DNA of 7,209 nucleotides. Origin: JBQCHF01 sp051953655 (lineage in GTDB: Bacteria; Actinomycetota; Actinomycetes; Motilibacterales; Motilibacteraceae). Where the stretch lies: the NCBI GenBank assembly GCA_051953655.1, contig JBQCIO010000175.1, positions 1 to 7,209 on the forward strand. Direction: 5' to 3'. The notes under the pieces were generated by a model. That model did no database searches. It was not told where the DNA came from and saw only the letters and a list, made by a program, of their open reading frames with translations. The position numbers were made by a program, and so were the translations under genes. Of this stretch, positions 6,176 through 7,209 are shown piece by piece. Positions within the stretch are counted from its first letter, which is position 1; every line of letters begins with the position of its first letter.

Positions 6176-7141
6176 ATGTTCGCCGCCTACGCCGCACGCA
6201 CCGCGCCCGAGGACCCGCTGTCCGCGCTGGAGCTGGGGGAGCGCCCGGACCCCGAGCCCCGCGAGGGCTGGGCCACGGTGCGGCTCAAGGCCGCCTCGCT
6301 CAACCACCACGACCTGTGGTCGCTGCGCGGCGTCGGGCTGCCCGCCGACCGGCTGCCGATGATCCTCGGCTGCGACGGCGCGGGCATCGACGAGGACGGC
6401 AACGAGGTGGTCGTGCATGCCGTCATCGGCGACCCCGACTACCGCGGCGACGAGACCCAGGACCCCAAGCGCTCGCTGCTGTCCGAGCGCTACCAGGGCA
6501 CGTTCGCCGACCTGGTGCAGGTGCCCCGGCGCAACCTGGTGCCCAAGCCCGCGGCGCTCTCCTTCGAGGAGGCGGCGTGCCTCCCCACCGCGTGGCTCAC
6601 GGCCTACCGGATGCTGTTCACGCAGTCCGGCGCCGCGCCCGGGTCGACGATCCTCGTGCAGGGTGCCGGCGGCGGGGTGGCGACCGCGCTGATCGCCCTG
6701 GGCGCCGCGGCCGGCTACCGGGTCTGGGCCACCAGCCGGGACGAGACCAAGCGGGCCCGGGCCGTCGAGCTCGGCGCCGAGCAGGCCTTCGAGAGTGGTG
6801 CGCGGCTGCCCGAGCGCGTCGACGCCGTGATGGAGACCGTGGGCAAGGCGACCTGGGGGCACTCGCTCAAGTCGCTGCGACCCGGCGGCACCCTCGTCGT
6901 CAGCGGCGCCACCAGCGGGCCGGACCCGTCCGCGGACCTGAACCGGGTGTTCTTCCTGCAGCTGCGGATCGTCGGCTCCACGATGGGCACCCGCGAGGAG
7001 CTCGAGCGGCTGATGCGCTTCTGCGAGACCAGCGGCGTCCGGCCGCTCATCGACACGGTGCTGCCGCTGGAGCAGGCCCGCGAGGGCTTCGCCAAGATGG
7101 CCTCGGGCGACCTGTTCGGCAAGGTCGTGCTGACGCGCTGA
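6176..7141 (+). CDS. MDR-superfamily zinc-independent NAD(P)-dependent oxidoreductase (quinone oxidoreductase-like)
   Basis: A 321-residue medium-chain dehydrogenase/reductase. The N-terminal GroES-like domain includes KAASLNHHDLWSLRG (about 38-52) and GCDGAG (65-70). The Rossmann cofactor domain has the glycine motif VQGAGGGVA (about 161-169), followed by EAACLPTAW-type features just before it and the MDR helix ARAVELGAE after it. The C-terminus has the typical GKVVLTR ending. The cysteine cluster for structural zinc is missing, and the usual catalytic zinc cysteine and histidine positions are replaced (NHHDL, GCDGAG), so it should be a zinc-independent enzyme reducing quinones, enones or a related carbonyl substrate with NAD(P)H. 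The actual substrate cannot be told. The ATG start is supported by a leaderless-type -10 box six bases upstream. No neighbour in the window suggests a pathway; it appears to be a single-gene unit, followed by a palindrome. Confidence 0.88.
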   Translation: MFAAYAARTAPEDPLSALELGERPDPEPREGWATVRLKAASLNHHDLWSLRGVGLPADRLPMILGCDGAGIDEDGNEVVVHAVIGDPDYRGDETQDPKRSLLSERYQGTFADLVQVPRRNLVPKPAALSFEEAACLPTAWLTAYRMLFTQSGAAPGSTILVQGAGGGVATALIALGAAAGYRVWATSRDETKRARAVELGAEQAFESGARLPERVDAVMETVGKATWGHSLKSLRPGGTLVVSGATSGPDPSADLNRVFFLQLRIVGSTMGTREELERLMRFCETSGVRPLIDTVLPLEQAREGFAKMASGDLFGKVVLTR

Positions 7142-7175
7142 GGCTGCGGCGGGCCGTCCTCACCGCGCTAGTTCC

Positions 7176-7209
7176 ATGCTTACCGCGACAGATCTGGCGC
7201 GGTAAGCAT
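7176..7209. repeat. Near-perfect 34-bp palindrome at the window edge
   Basis: ATGCTTACCGCG (7176-7187) and CGCGGTAAGCAT (7198-7209) are perfect 12-bp reverse complements. Inside them CAGATCTG (7189-7196) is a further perfect palindrome, so only one symmetric position pair (7188/7197) fails to match. It begins 35 bases after the oxidoreductase stop codon and runs to the last base given, so it may be longer. It could act as a terminator, though no T-run is visible, or be a copy of a dispersed palindromic repeat. Confidence 0.8.

Overview
The window reads as a chromosomal segment of a high-GC actinobacterium. Codons end almost always in G or C, GTG starts are frequent, and three gene families are typical of actinomycetes: a DUF3516-type helicase, a nickel superoxide dismutase with its maturation protease, and a CGNR zinc-finger regulator. 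Nocardioides or a related Propionibacteriales genus is a reasonable guess, but this rests on overall style and not on a marker gene.

Layout, left to right. Positions 1-1521 (+) hold the C-terminal part of a DEAD/DEAH-box RNA helicase, cut by the window edge. Positions 1599-2783 (+) encode a membrane-anchored diguanylate cyclase with intact GGEEF and I-site motifs. Positions 2784-3140 form a non-coding, hairpin-rich stretch that ends in a 15-bp tandem repeat abutting the next gene. sodN (3141-3548, -) and sodX (3641-4024, +) form a divergent nickel-SOD module: SodN is made with a short propeptide in front of the His-Cys-x-x-Pro-Cys nickel hook, and SodX is the S26-type peptidase that removes such propeptides. 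sodX runs 31 bp into the 3' end of a convergent CGNR zinc-finger gene (3994-4548, -). A divergent regulatory region with a 12-bp palindrome separates that gene from a malic enzyme (4830-6017, +). After two tandem hairpins, one of them a long imperfect inverted repeat, comes an MDR-family zinc-independent oxidoreductase (6176-7141, +), probably expressed from a leaderless promoter. The window ends inside or at the edge of a near-perfect 34-bp palindrome.

Only sodN and sodX form a clear functional unit. The other genes look like ordinary chromosomal neighbours: RNA metabolism, c-di-GMP signalling, a transcription factor, malate decarboxylation and a redox enzyme. I see no transposase, phage gene, CRISPR array, tRNA or rRNA, and no convincing new multi-gene system. 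The observations most worth a second look are in the non-coding DNA: the tandem repeat that places three in-frame TAG codons after sodN, the long inverted repeats after the malic enzyme and oxidoreductase genes, and the structured gap between the cyclase and sodN.
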